Of a DNA stretch of 64,000 bases, positions 35,401 through 43,553 are shown one piece after another. Location of the stretch: NCBI GenBank assembly GCA_947454955.1, contig CANGLW010000003.1:62001-126000 (forward strand). The letters run 5' to 3'. Origin of the DNA: Comamonadaceae bacterium (GTDB lineage Bacteria; Pseudomonadota; Gammaproteobacteria; Burkholderiales; Burkholderiaceae_C). Within the stretch, counting starts at the first letter, position 1; each line of letters opens with the position of its first letter. The position numbers were made by a program, and so were the translations under genes. A model generated the notes under the pieces. That model saw nothing but the letters and a program-made list of their open reading frames with translations, had not been told where the DNA came from and did no database searches.

Positions 35401-37278
35401 TCACCCTTCGCTGCTTTGTTGGAGTGACCACATGTGCGCGTACACGCCAGACTGGGCCAACAAGTCGTTGTGGGTGCCGCGCTCCACAATGCGCCCACCC
35501 TGCATCACCAAAATTTCATGGGCGTCCACCACGGTGGACAAACGGTGCGCAATGACCAGCGTGGTTTTGTTTTGCGACACACTTTGCAACTCGGCTTGAA
35601 TCGCGCGCTCGTTGGCCGAATCCAGGGCCGAGGTGGCTTCGTCAAAAATCAGCACCGGCGGGTTTTTCAGCAAGGTGCGCGCAATCGCCACCCGTTGTTT
35701 TTCACCGCCGCTGAGTTTCAAGCCGCGCTCGCCCACCATGGTGTCGTAACCCTTGGGGGTGCTGACGATGAAGTCGTGGATGTGCGCGGCTTTGGCCGCA
35801 GCCTCCACCTCTTGCTGGCTCGATCCGGGGCGGCCATACGCGATGTTGTAGGCCACGGTGTCGTTGAAGAGCACCGTGTCTTGCGGCACGATGCCAATCG
35901 CTTGGCGCACCGAAGCTTGCGTGACCTCGCGGATGTTTTGTCCACCGATGGTGATGCGCCCGCCCTCATTCGGGTTGCTCACGTCATAAAAACGGAACAG
36001 CAAACGCGCCAGCGTGGACTTGCCCGCGCCAGACGCACCCACCACCGCCACGGTTTTACCGGCAGGAATCACAAAACTCACGCCTTCCAAAATCGGGCGC
36101 TTGGGGTCGTAAGCAAAGCTCACGTTCTCAAAACGCACCTGTGCGCCTTCATGGGCGTCATCGATGACCAGCGGTTGCGCACCGGGCGCATCCGCCACTT
36201 CCCGCTCTTTCTCGAGCAGTGCAAACATCTTGTCAAGGTCAGTGAGACTTTGTTTGATCTCGCGGTAGATCACCCCCAAAAAACCCAAAGGAATGTAGAG
36301 CTGGATCATGAAAGCGTTGATCATCACCAGGTCACCCAAGGTCATGCGCCCATCAATCACGCCCTGGGTGGCGCGCCACAGCATGGCCACCAAAGCCACC
36401 GCGATGATGAGTTGCTGCCCCGCGTTGAGCATGCTCAGCGTGGTTTGGCTCTTGATGGCGGCCAAGCGGTATTTCTCCAGGTTCTCGTCGTAACGACGCG
36501 CCTCAAACGTTTCGTTGCCGAAGTACTTCACGGTTTCGTAGTTCAGCAGCGAGTCGATCGCACGGCTGTGCGCGGCCGAGTCGAGCTCGTTCATGGTGCG
36601 ACGAAAACGCGTGCGCCACTCAGTCACCGTCACGGTGAAGGTCACGTACAGCACCAGCGCGGTGATGGTGATCCAGGCAAACCACACATCGAACTTCACC
36701 GCCAGCAAGGTGAGCACCAGGGCCACCTCAATCAAGGTGGGGATGATGCTGTAGAGCGAGTAGGAGATGAGCGAGTTGACCGCGCGCGTGCCACGCTCGA
36801 TGTCGCGCGTCATGCCGCCCGTTTGCCGCTCCAGATGGAAGCGCAGGCTCAGGTTGTGCAGGTGACGAAACACCTGCAGCGAGATGGTGCGTGAAGCCCC
36901 CTCAGTGGCTTTGGCAAACACCAGTTCACGCAACTCGGTGCACAACGTGGCACTCAAGCGCAATGCGCCGTAAGCCAACAACAAAGCCACGGGCACCGAG
37001 GCGGCCAAGACCGTGGCTTGTGTGCCGGTCAACGTTCCCGCAGCAGCCGCATTGGGCGCCACGCCCAGGCCGGCGGCCATGGTGTCGATCAGCTCTTTGA
37101 GCAGCACCGGCACCCCCACATTGGCCAGCTTGGCGCCCACCATCATGCTCAGAGCAATCAGCACGCGCCATTTGTAGGCCCACAGGTAGGGGAACAGCCG
37201 CTGGAGCGTGGCCCAGTCCGAGCGTTGAGGGGTTGGCCCACTCGCAGGTGCGGTGGGCATGTTGGCTAAATGGCGCAT
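35401..37278 (-). CDS. Atm1/HMT-type ABC exporter (permease-ATPase)
   Basis: This 625-residue half-transporter has six membrane helices (about 25-330) and a C-terminal nucleotide-binding domain with Walker A GASGAGKSTLARLLFRF, signature LSGGEKQRVAIAR and Walker B VLIFDEATSALDSA. The membrane domain, including RGTRAVNSLISYSLYSIIPT and NYETVKYFGNETFEARRYDE, resembles Atm1-like exporters of glutathione-linked compounds or metals. It overlaps no neighbour and diverges from the YciA-type thioesterase. The substrate is unproven. Confidence 0.88.
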   Translation of the reverse strand: MRHLANMPTAPASGPTPQRSDWATLQRLFPYLWAYKWRVLIALSMMVGAKLANVGVPVLLKELIDTMAAGLGVAPNAAAAGTLTGTQATVLAASVPVALLLAYGALRLSATLCTELRELVFAKATEGASRTISLQVFRHLHNLSLRFHLERQTGGMTRDIERGTRAVNSLISYSLYSIIPTLIEVALVLTLLAVKFDVWFAWITITALVLYVTFTVTVTEWRTRFRRTMNELDSAAHSRAIDSLLNYETVKYFGNETFEARRYDENLEKYRLAAIKSQTTLSMLNAGQQLIIAVALVAMLWRATQGVIDGRMTLGDLVMINAFMIQLYIPLGFLGVIYREIKQSLTDLDKMFALLEKEREVADAPGAQPLVIDDAHEGAQVRFENVSFAYDPKRPILEGVSFVIPAGKTVAVVGASGAGKSTLARLLFRFYDVSNPNEGGRITIGGQNIREVTQASVRQAIGIVPQDTVLFNDTVAYNIAYGRPGSSQQEVEAAAKAAHIHDFIVSTPKGYDTMVGERGLKLSGGEKQRVAIARTLLKNPPVLIFDEATSALDSANERAIQAELQSVSQNKTTLVIAHRLSTVVDAHEILVMQGGRIVERGTHNDLLAQSGVYAHMWSLQQSSEG

Positions 37279-37312
37279 GGTGCAGAATCGTCCTTTTGAA
37301 GGATTGTGCTTG

Positions 37313-37735
37313 ATGTCTACCTACACGCCGCCCGTGCCGCCCTCGAACGAAGAGTTGGTGCTCAAGGTCATCCCCATGCCGGCGGACTGTAACGCCAATG
37401 GCGATATTTTTGGCGGGTGGGTGATGGCCCAGGTGGACTTGGCCGGCTCGGTGATTCCAGCGCGCTACGCGGGTGGGCGCATGGCCACGGTGGCGGTGAA
37501 TGAATTCATCTTCAAGCAGCCGGTGCGGGTGGGCGACATCTTGTCGTTTTACGCACGCATCTCACGCATCGGGCGCACCTCGATCACCGTGCAGGTGGAG
37601 GTGTATGCCGAGCACTACCGCTCGCAAGGCCGTTATGTGAAAGTGACCGAGGCCACGGTGACTTATGTGGCGATTGATGAGCACGGCAAGCCGCGACCAC
37701 TACCGAAAGACACCAAAGATCAAGACACGATGTAA
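37313..37735 (+). CDS. Acyl-CoA thioesterase, YciA type
   Basis: This is a hotdog-fold thioesterase that hydrolyses acyl-CoA. The 140 residues include the YciA-type core NANGDIFGGWVMAQVDLAGSV and VNEFIFKQPVRVGDILSFYARI. The frame is open from 37253, within the first codons of the divergent ABC exporter. The ATG at 37313 gives the typical N-terminus. Its last 16 bases overlap the convergent PaaI-like gene. Confidence 0.88.
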   Translation: MSTYTPPVPPSNEELVLKVIPMPADCNANGDIFGGWVMAQVDLAGSVIPARYAGGRMATVAVNEFIFKQPVRVGDILSFYARISRIGRTSITVQVEVYAEHYRSQGRYVKVTEATVTYVAIDEHGKPRPLPKDTKDQDTM

Positions 37736-38205
37736 GAGCCGCTGCCGCACGACAGCAATTTGCCGTCGGTGCCCGCGAACTCCATGCGGGTCGAACCCAC
37801 GCGCGAACCCAGGCGCAAGACTTCAGCGCGCAGTACAAATTGCTCGCCGATGCCCGGGCGCAAATAGTCCACCCGCAAATCGATGGTGCCGAGTTTGGCG
37901 AAGCGCTGCATGCGCTGTAGCGGCGGCTCGTCCATGTGGCGCGCACCCATGGCGGCCATGCACGCCAGGCCACCCATGGTGTCCAAACAAGCGCTGATGA
38001 CGCCACCGTGGATGCGGTTATAAGAGAAATGCCCTACCAGCTCATGCCGCATGTCGATGGTGGCGGTGACCACCGTGGGCGTGATGCTGGTGACCTTCAG
38101 ACCCAGCACCTCGTTGAAGACAATTTTTTTCTCAAAAATGTCTTTCACCCCGGCGATGAACTCGTCCTCAAACACCACGTTGTGTGGTGGCATATCTTTT
38201 TTCAT
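37720..38205 (-). CDS. PaaI-type acyl-CoA thioesterase
   Basis: The 161-residue product (MKKDMPPHNVVFEDEFIAG...) is a second hotdog thioesterase, with the PaaI-like segment FSYNRIHGGVISACLDTMGGLACMAAMGAR split around the catalytic helix and RVDYLRPGIGEQFVLRAEVLR. It lies at the end of the beta-oxidation gene group and may release CoA from stalled intermediates; this is inferred from position. Confidence 0.85.
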   Translation of the reverse strand: MKKDMPPHNVVFEDEFIAGVKDIFEKKIVFNEVLGLKVTSITPTVVTATIDMRHELVGHFSYNRIHGGVISACLDTMGGLACMAAMGARHMDEPPLQRMQRFAKLGTIDLRVDYLRPGIGEQFVLRAEVLRLGSRVGSTRMEFAGTDGKLLSCGSGSYIVS

Positions 38206-38248
38206 ACAGCGATTTTAAGGTCTGAGCCTCAGCCAAGCTTGCAAAGCA

Positions 38249-38265
38249 GCTATTATTTTTATAGC
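38249..38265. repeat. 17-nt palindromic element, perfect copy at the end of the enoyl-CoA hydratase gene
   Basis: GCTAT-TATTTTT-ATAGC with perfect arms; a flanking A/T pair extends the stem to six. It straddles the last codons and stop of the hydratase gene in an AT-rich patch. Confidence 0.75.
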
Positions 38266-39029
38266 TTAGAAAAATCAGGCTTGCGCTTTTCCATGAAGGC
38301 GGTGAACGCCTCGCGGGCTGCGGGTTCGCGCAACATGCGCCCAAAACTCTTGCCTTCTTCGGCCATGCGTTGGGTGACCGCCTCGGCTTGGCCACCCTTC
38401 ATCAAGCGCTTGGTTTCCACCAGCGCGCTCAAAGGTTTGGCCGCGAGTTTGTGGGCCTGCGCTTGCGCAAACGCATTGGTTTCTGTGGGTGGCAAGATCT
38501 TGTTGACCAAGCCCACTTCCATCGCAGCTTCAGCAAAAAACGCCTCGCCCAACAACAGCGCTTCGGCCGCGCGGTGGTAACCAAACATTTGCGGCACCAA
38601 CAGGCTCGAAGCCGCTTCGGGGCACAAACCCAGGTTCACAAAAGGCATGGAAAACGCCGCGTTGTCACCGGCGTACACCAGGTCGCAATGGAAGAGCAGC
38701 GTGGTGCCAATGCCCACTGCAGGGCCGTTGACCGCGGCAATCACCGGCTTGGGGCAAGCGGCGATGTTGCGCAGGAAACGAAACACTGGTGCGTCTTCAC
38801 CTGATGGGGGCTTTTCTAAAAAGTCGCCAATGTCGTTGCCCGCGCTGAAGATGGTTTCATCGCCCTGCAGTACCACCACGCGGATGACGGCATCGGCGGT
38901 GGCAGCCTGCATGGCATCGGCCATGGCGGCGTACATGTCGGAGGTGATGGAGTTCTTGCGCGCGAGACGGTTGAAGCTGATGGTGCACACGCCGGCTTCG
39001 GTGTGAACGAGGATGTCTGACATGGTCAC
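38259..39029 (-). CDS. Enoyl-CoA hydratase/isomerase family protein
   Basis: This 256-residue crotonase-fold enzyme has the oxyanion-hole segments FSAGNDIGDF and ITAVNGPAVGIGTTLLFHCD, and FSMPFVNLGLCPEAASSLLVPQ around the position where the second hydratase glutamate is usually found. It may be a hydratase or an enoyl-CoA isomerase; the residue at that second position (Glu in CPEAAS) is kept. Its start overlaps the upstream double-hotdog thioesterase by four bases, so it belongs to the beta-oxidation operon. Confidence 0.88.
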   Translation of the reverse strand: MTMSDILVHTEAGVCTISFNRLARKNSITSDMYAAMADAMQAATADAVIRVVVLQGDETIFSAGNDIGDFLEKPPSGEDAPVFRFLRNIAACPKPVIAAVNGPAVGIGTTLLFHCDLVYAGDNAAFSMPFVNLGLCPEAASSLLVPQMFGYHRAAEALLLGEAFFAEAAMEVGLVNKILPPTETNAFAQAQAHKLAAKPLSALVETKRLMKGGQAEAVTQRMAEEGKSFGRMLREPAAREAFTAFMEKRKPDFSKL

Positions 39030-39841
39030 TCCTTGTAATAAACGATTTGGTGAGAGGTGGTGAGGATCTGCCCGGCTTCATTCCACAACTGGGCGGTCTG
39101 GTCAAAAAAGCCGTTGTGAAATTCTTGTGCTTTGGCTTGGCCCAGCACATAGCCTTCACCTGTGGCCGCCATGGTGGCGGCATCGGCATGGAAATACACC
39201 GTCATGGACACCGTGCCCGCAGGCACGCGCAGCGCGCGACGCAACCAGATACGCGGGTAAAACACATCCGACAAAGCCGTCAGCGTCAGGTGGTCCACCG
39301 CGCGCGGCTGGGCATCGCGCATCCAGAGCTGCATCAGGCTTGAACTCAAGCGGCCATCCCACACACTGGGCTTGCCCCCGGTGATGAGGCGGGTCTCGTA
39401 ACGCTTGATCCATTCCACTTGGTCAAACAAAGGCTGAGGTTCGCAATCGGCAGGGCGTGGCACCTCAGGCACGGGCACATCGGATTGCGACCAGGTCTCG
39501 CGCCGCACCGCAGTGAGCACGGTGGCGGTGGTGTTGATGCGCCACTGACCATCGGCCTCGCATTGCCAAATGGCGGCTGTCCAGTGCTGGGTCGAACGGT
39601 TGGTGCGCGCCACATCCAGGCGCACCTCAAACGCGCCCTCACCCAACGCACCTGCGTAGTTGACGGTGAGCGAGACCGGCTCACCCAAACAGTCGGGGTG
39701 GCTGAGCACCGCTTTGAGCAAAGTGGCCGCGGTGGCGCCACCAAACGGCCCCACCATGCTCCAGTACGCCGCGCTGCTGTGCCCGCGGTACACGCCAGGG
39801 GACAGCGCTTCAAGGCTCAGGGCTTGGTCAAAGGGGTGCAT
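39026..39841 (-). CDS. Acyl-CoA thioesterase, double-hotdog (TesB-like) family
   Basis: The 271-residue protein resembles the TesB-like/4HBT_3 thioesterase family: an N-terminal hotdog with WSMVGPFGGATAATLLKAVL and a C-terminal hotdog ending LGQAKAQEFHNGFFDQTAQLW. It is the third thioesterase in 3 kb. It lies 100 bases after the thiolase gene and overlaps the hydratase, so it is probably part of the same transcript. The acyl chain specificity is unknown. Confidence 0.85.
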   Translation of the reverse strand: MHPFDQALSLEALSPGVYRGHSSAAYWSMVGPFGGATAATLLKAVLSHPDCLGEPVSLTVNYAGALGEGAFEVRLDVARTNRSTQHWTAAIWQCEADGQWRINTTATVLTAVRRETWSQSDVPVPEVPRPADCEPQPLFDQVEWIKRYETRLITGGKPSVWDGRLSSSLMQLWMRDAQPRAVDHLTLTALSDVFYPRIWLRRALRVPAGTVSMTVYFHADAATMAATGEGYVLGQAKAQEFHNGFFDQTAQLWNEAGQILTTSHQIVYYKE

Positions 39842-39941
39842 GGTCGCTGATGAAGGTCAGAAGGTCAAACCCAGATCGTAAGCGACCCAGCCCCCAGCCC
39901 CAAGCTGGGTGCGTCACCCAGGTGATGGGCGCAGGGCTGCG

Positions 39942-41138
39942 TCACACGCGCTCAAAAATGCCCGCAGCGCCCTGCCCCATGCCCACGCACATGGTGACCA
40001 TGCCGTACTTCAGGTTCTTGCGGCGCAAGGCGTGCACCACCGTGGCGGAGCGGATGGCGCCGGTGGCCCCTAATGGGTGTCCCAGAGCAATCGCGCCGCC
40101 CATGGGGTTGACCTTGGCCGGGTCGAGCCCCAAGGTGTTCATGACCGCCAGTGACTGCGCAGCAAAAGCTTCATTGAGCTCATACCAGTCGATGTCGTCT
40201 TGCTTCAAGCCCGCGTACTTGAGCGCAGCAGGGATGGCTTCGATCGGGCCAATGCCCATGATGTGCGGTGGCACACCGCGGCTGGCGTAGCTCACAAAGC
40301 GCGCCAAAGGTGTGAGGCCAAAGCGCTTGACCGCAGCCTCGCTGGCCAGCATCAGCGCGCCTGCGCCATCCGAGGTTTGCGAGCTGTTGCCCGCCGTCAC
40401 CGAGCCACGTGCAGCAAACACGGTCTTGAGTTTGGCCAGACCTTCCAAAGATGTGTCAGGCCGCGCACCTTCGTCCAGGCTGAGGGTGCGTGTGCTGGTT
40501 TTCACCTCACCACTGGCCAGGTCAGGCGTGCGGTCGGTGATCTCAAAAGGCGTGATCTCGCTGGTGAACTCACCCGCAGCCATCGCGGCCAAGGCACGTT
40601 GGTGCGACTGCACCGCAAACGCGTCTTGCGCATCGCGGCTGACTTTCCATTGCGTGGCAACCTTCTCAGCGGTCAGGCCCATGCCGTAGGCAATGCCGAT
40701 GTTCTCGTCATTCAAATACATGGCTGGCGAGAGCGAAGGTGTGTTGCCCATCATGGGCACCATGCTCATGCTCTCCACACCGCTGGCGATCATCACATCG
40801 GCCTCACCCACACGAATGCGGTCGGCCGCCATTTGCACCGCGCTCAAGCCCGAGGCACAAAAGCGGTTGACGGTGATGCCGCCCACGCTGTTGGGCAAAC
40901 CAGCCAGCACCGCGCCAATGCGCGCGATGTTCAGGCCCTGCGCACCTTCGGGAATGGCGCAACCGCAAATCACGTCTTCAATGGCAGCGGGGTCGAGGCT
41001 GGGCACTTGGCTCAGGACTGATTGCAGCACCTTGACCAGCAACTCATCAGGCCGGGTGTGGCGAAACGCGCCGCGGTGCGAACGGCCGATGGGCGAGCGC
41101 GTGGCGGCGACGATGTAAGCGTCTTGAACTTGTTTCAT
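39942..41138 (-). CDS. fadA: Acetyl-CoA C-acyltransferase (3-ketoacyl-CoA thiolase)
   Basis: The thiolase cleaves 3-ketoacyl-CoA in the last beta-oxidation step. The 398 residues have the nucleophile cysteine in NRFCASGLSAVQMAADRI, NEAFAAQSLAV, GHPLGATGA and the second cysteine in TMCVGMGQGAAG. The ATG at 41138 follows a GAGG at a suitable distance and lies eight bases past the fadB stop. A possible earlier TTG at 41150 overlaps fadB and is less likely. Confidence 0.95.
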   Translation of the reverse strand: MKQVQDAYIVAATRSPIGRSHRGAFRHTRPDELLVKVLQSVLSQVPSLDPAAIEDVICGCAIPEGAQGLNIARIGAVLAGLPNSVGGITVNRFCASGLSAVQMAADRIRVGEADVMIASGVESMSMVPMMGNTPSLSPAMYLNDENIGIAYGMGLTAEKVATQWKVSRDAQDAFAVQSHQRALAAMAAGEFTSEITPFEITDRTPDLASGEVKTSTRTLSLDEGARPDTSLEGLAKLKTVFAARGSVTAGNSSQTSDGAGALMLASEAAVKRFGLTPLARFVSYASRGVPPHIMGIGPIEAIPAALKYAGLKQDDIDWYELNEAFAAQSLAVMNTLGLDPAKVNPMGGAIALGHPLGATGAIRSATVVHALRRKNLKYGMVTMCVGMGQGAAGIFERV

Positions 41139-41146
41139 GGCGGTCC

Positions 41147-43543
41147 TCAATTACGAAGGGGTTTGCCACTGTTCATCATGGCCATGATGCGGGCTTGTGT
41201 TTTGGGGTGGGTCAGCAGGCTGCAAAAAGCCTGGCGCTCCAGCGTCATGAGGTAAGCCTCGTTGACCAGCGTGCCGTCGTTGATGTCGCCCCCGGTGACC
41301 ACCTTGGCGATCAAGCTGGCAATGTGGAAATCATGCGCGCTGATGAAGCCACCATCGCGCATGTTCACCAACTGCCCGGTGATGGTGGCCAAGCCACTGC
41401 GACCGGCCACTGCGAACTGGCGCGGGTGCGGCGGGCGATAACCCGAAGCGCTCATGCTGCGTACTTCGTTGATGGCCACAAACAACAGCTCGTCTTTGTG
41501 CGGCACCACCACATCGCTCTCCAGCAGATAGCCCAGCTTGCGCGACTCCAGCGCGCTGGTGCCCACCTTGGCCATGGCCGCGGCCGTGAAGCCCTCGGTC
41601 ACGAAAGGCAGCAAATCTTTGCCAGTAGAAGCCGCGGCGTTTTCAGCAGCGCGTCGGGCAATGTAGGTCAAGCCACCGGCACCGGGCACCAGGCCCACGC
41701 CCACTTCCACCAGGCCGATGTACGACTCCATCGCCGCCACACGTTTGGCGCAGTACACCGCCATCTCACAACCGCCCCCCAAAGCCAAGCCTTGAACGGC
41801 AGCCACGGTGGGCACACTGGCGTAACGCAGGCGCAGCATCAAGTTTTGCAACTCGGCTTCCACGCCTTCGATCATGCCCACGCCACCCACCATGAAGGCG
41901 GGCAACATGGATTGCAAATCAGCACCCACCGAGAACATCTCATCGGGCGACCAGATCACCAAGCCTTGGTAGTTCTTCTCGGCCAAGTCCACCGCGCGCA
42001 TCAGGCCTTCGGTCACATCGGGGCTGATGGCGTGCATCTTGGTTTTGATGCTGGCAATCAAGACCTCGTTGTCCAGCGTCCAGATGCGCAGCGCGCTGTC
42101 CTCGAACAAGGTGGTGCCACTTAGCATGGCTTGAGGGGCTTGCGCGCCCAACACGTCTTGCGGGAAGTGCTGGCGCGCGTACACCGGCAATGCGCGCTTG
42201 GCTTCAAACTGTTGGGTGCTCGGGTTCCACGAACCCTGCGGGGTGTGCACACCACCGGCATCGGCCACGGGGCCTTTGAAGACCCAGTCAGGCAGCGGTG
42301 CAGAACACAAGGTTTTGCCCGCGGCAATGTCCTCTTGGATCATCTGCGCAACCTCGATCCAACCGGCGTCTTGCCAGAGCTCAAACGGGCCTTGCTTCAT
42401 GCCAAAACCAAAGCGCATGGCGAAGTCCACATCGCGCGCGGTGTGGGCAATACTGGCCAGATGAATGGCCGCGTAGTGAAAGCTGTTGCGCAAAATCGCC
42501 CACAAGAATTGGCCTTGCGCGCCTTCGCTGTGACGCAACAATTTCAAACGCTGAGCAGCTGGCTTTTTGAGCATGCGGCCATAGACCTCATCGGCCTTGG
42601 CACCGGCGGGCACGTAGTCGCCTTCCTTCAGGTCAAAGCGCTGGATGTCGCGCCCCACCTTCTTGAAAAAACCTGCCTTGGTTTTTTGACCCAAATGACC
42701 TTTTGCCAAAAGTGTCTTGAGCACCTCAGGCGTGGCAAAGCTGCCGTAGAAAGGGTCGGTCTCCAGGCTCAGGTTGTCTTGCAACGTTTTGATGACGTGG
42801 GCCATGGTGTCCAAGCCCACCACATCCGCAGTGCGGAAGGTGCCTGAACTCGCGCGGCCGAGTTTTTTACCGGTGAGGTCGTCCACCACATCGGGCGTCA
42901 AGCCGAAGTTCTCCACCTCTTTCATGGTGGCCAACATGCCGGCAATGCCGATGCGGTTGGCGATGAAGTTGGGCGTGTCTTTGGCGCGCACCACGTTCTT
43001 GCCCAGCCCGCTGGTGACAAAGGTTTCCAGGTCATCCAGGATGTGCGGCTGGGTCGCCGGTGTGGCGATCAGCTCCACCAGCGTCATGTAACGCGGCGGG
43101 TTGAAAAAGTGGATGCCGCAAAAGCGCGGGCGCAGTGCTTCAGGCAAGGCTTCACTGAGTTGCGTGATGGACAGGCCCGAGGTGTTGGAGGCCACGATGG
43201 TGTGCTTGGCGATGTGCGGCGCGATCTTTTGATAGAGATCGCGCTTCCAGTCCATGCGCTCGGCAATCGCCTCGATGATCAGGTCACAACCCTTGAGCAA
43301 GTTCAGGTGTTGCTCGTAGTTGGCCGCTTGAATCAGTTCAGCATCAGCCGCCACACCCAAGGGCGAGGGCTTGAGTTTTTTCAAACCCTCGATGGCCTTG
43401 GTCACGATGCCGTTGGGGCTGTCTTTGCCGGGCAGATCAAACAAGACCACCGGCACCTTGACGTTGACCAGGTGCGCCGCAATTTGCGCACCCATCACGC
43501 CCGCGCCGAGCACGGCGACTTTTTTCACCAGAAAACGGGACAT
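41147..43543 (-). CDS. fadB: 3-hydroxyacyl-CoA dehydrogenase/enoyl-CoA hydratase, bifunctional
   Basis: The 798-residue fusion performs the hydration and NAD-dependent oxidation steps of beta-oxidation. The dehydrogenase comes first (KVAVLGAGVMGAQIAAHLVN, NRIGIAGMLATMKEVENFG) and the crotonase-fold hydratase comes last (VQGLALGGGCEMAVYCAKRV, GLVEVGVGLVPGAGG). This is the reverse of the E. coli FadB order but common in Burkholderiales. It lies 10 bases past the acyl-CoA dehydrogenase and just before fadA. Confidence 0.93.
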   Translation of the reverse strand: MSRFLVKKVAVLGAGVMGAQIAAHLVNVKVPVVLFDLPGKDSPNGIVTKAIEGLKKLKPSPLGVAADAELIQAANYEQHLNLLKGCDLIIEAIAERMDWKRDLYQKIAPHIAKHTIVASNTSGLSITQLSEALPEALRPRFCGIHFFNPPRYMTLVELIATPATQPHILDDLETFVTSGLGKNVVRAKDTPNFIANRIGIAGMLATMKEVENFGLTPDVVDDLTGKKLGRASSGTFRTADVVGLDTMAHVIKTLQDNLSLETDPFYGSFATPEVLKTLLAKGHLGQKTKAGFFKKVGRDIQRFDLKEGDYVPAGAKADEVYGRMLKKPAAQRLKLLRHSEGAQGQFLWAILRNSFHYAAIHLASIAHTARDVDFAMRFGFGMKQGPFELWQDAGWIEVAQMIQEDIAAGKTLCSAPLPDWVFKGPVADAGGVHTPQGSWNPSTQQFEAKRALPVYARQHFPQDVLGAQAPQAMLSGTTLFEDSALRIWTLDNEVLIASIKTKMHAISPDVTEGLMRAVDLAEKNYQGLVIWSPDEMFSVGADLQSMLPAFMVGGVGMIEGVEAELQNLMLRLRYASVPTVAAVQGLALGGGCEMAVYCAKRVAAMESYIGLVEVGVGLVPGAGGLTYIARRAAENAAASTGKDLLPFVTEGFTAAAMAKVGTSALESRKLGYLLESDVVVPHKDELLFVAINEVRSMSASGYRPPHPRQFAVAGRSGLATITGQLVNMRDGGFISAHDFHIASLIAKVVTGGDINDGTLVNEAYLMTLERQAFCSLLTHPKTQARIMAMMNSGKPLRN

Positions 43544-43553
43544 GGCAGTTCCT

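Noticed and set aside
35434-36894. A 486-codon plus-strand frame opposite the ABC exporter
   Set aside because: The His/Gln/Arg-rich translation without motifs is typical of an antisense shadow of a GC-rich gene. Walker and signature motifs fix the real frame.
39886-39909. CCCAGC/GCTGGG inverted repeat between fadA and the double-hotdog thioesterase gene
   Set aside because: It is short, with a 12-base loop and no T-run, so I would not call it a terminator.
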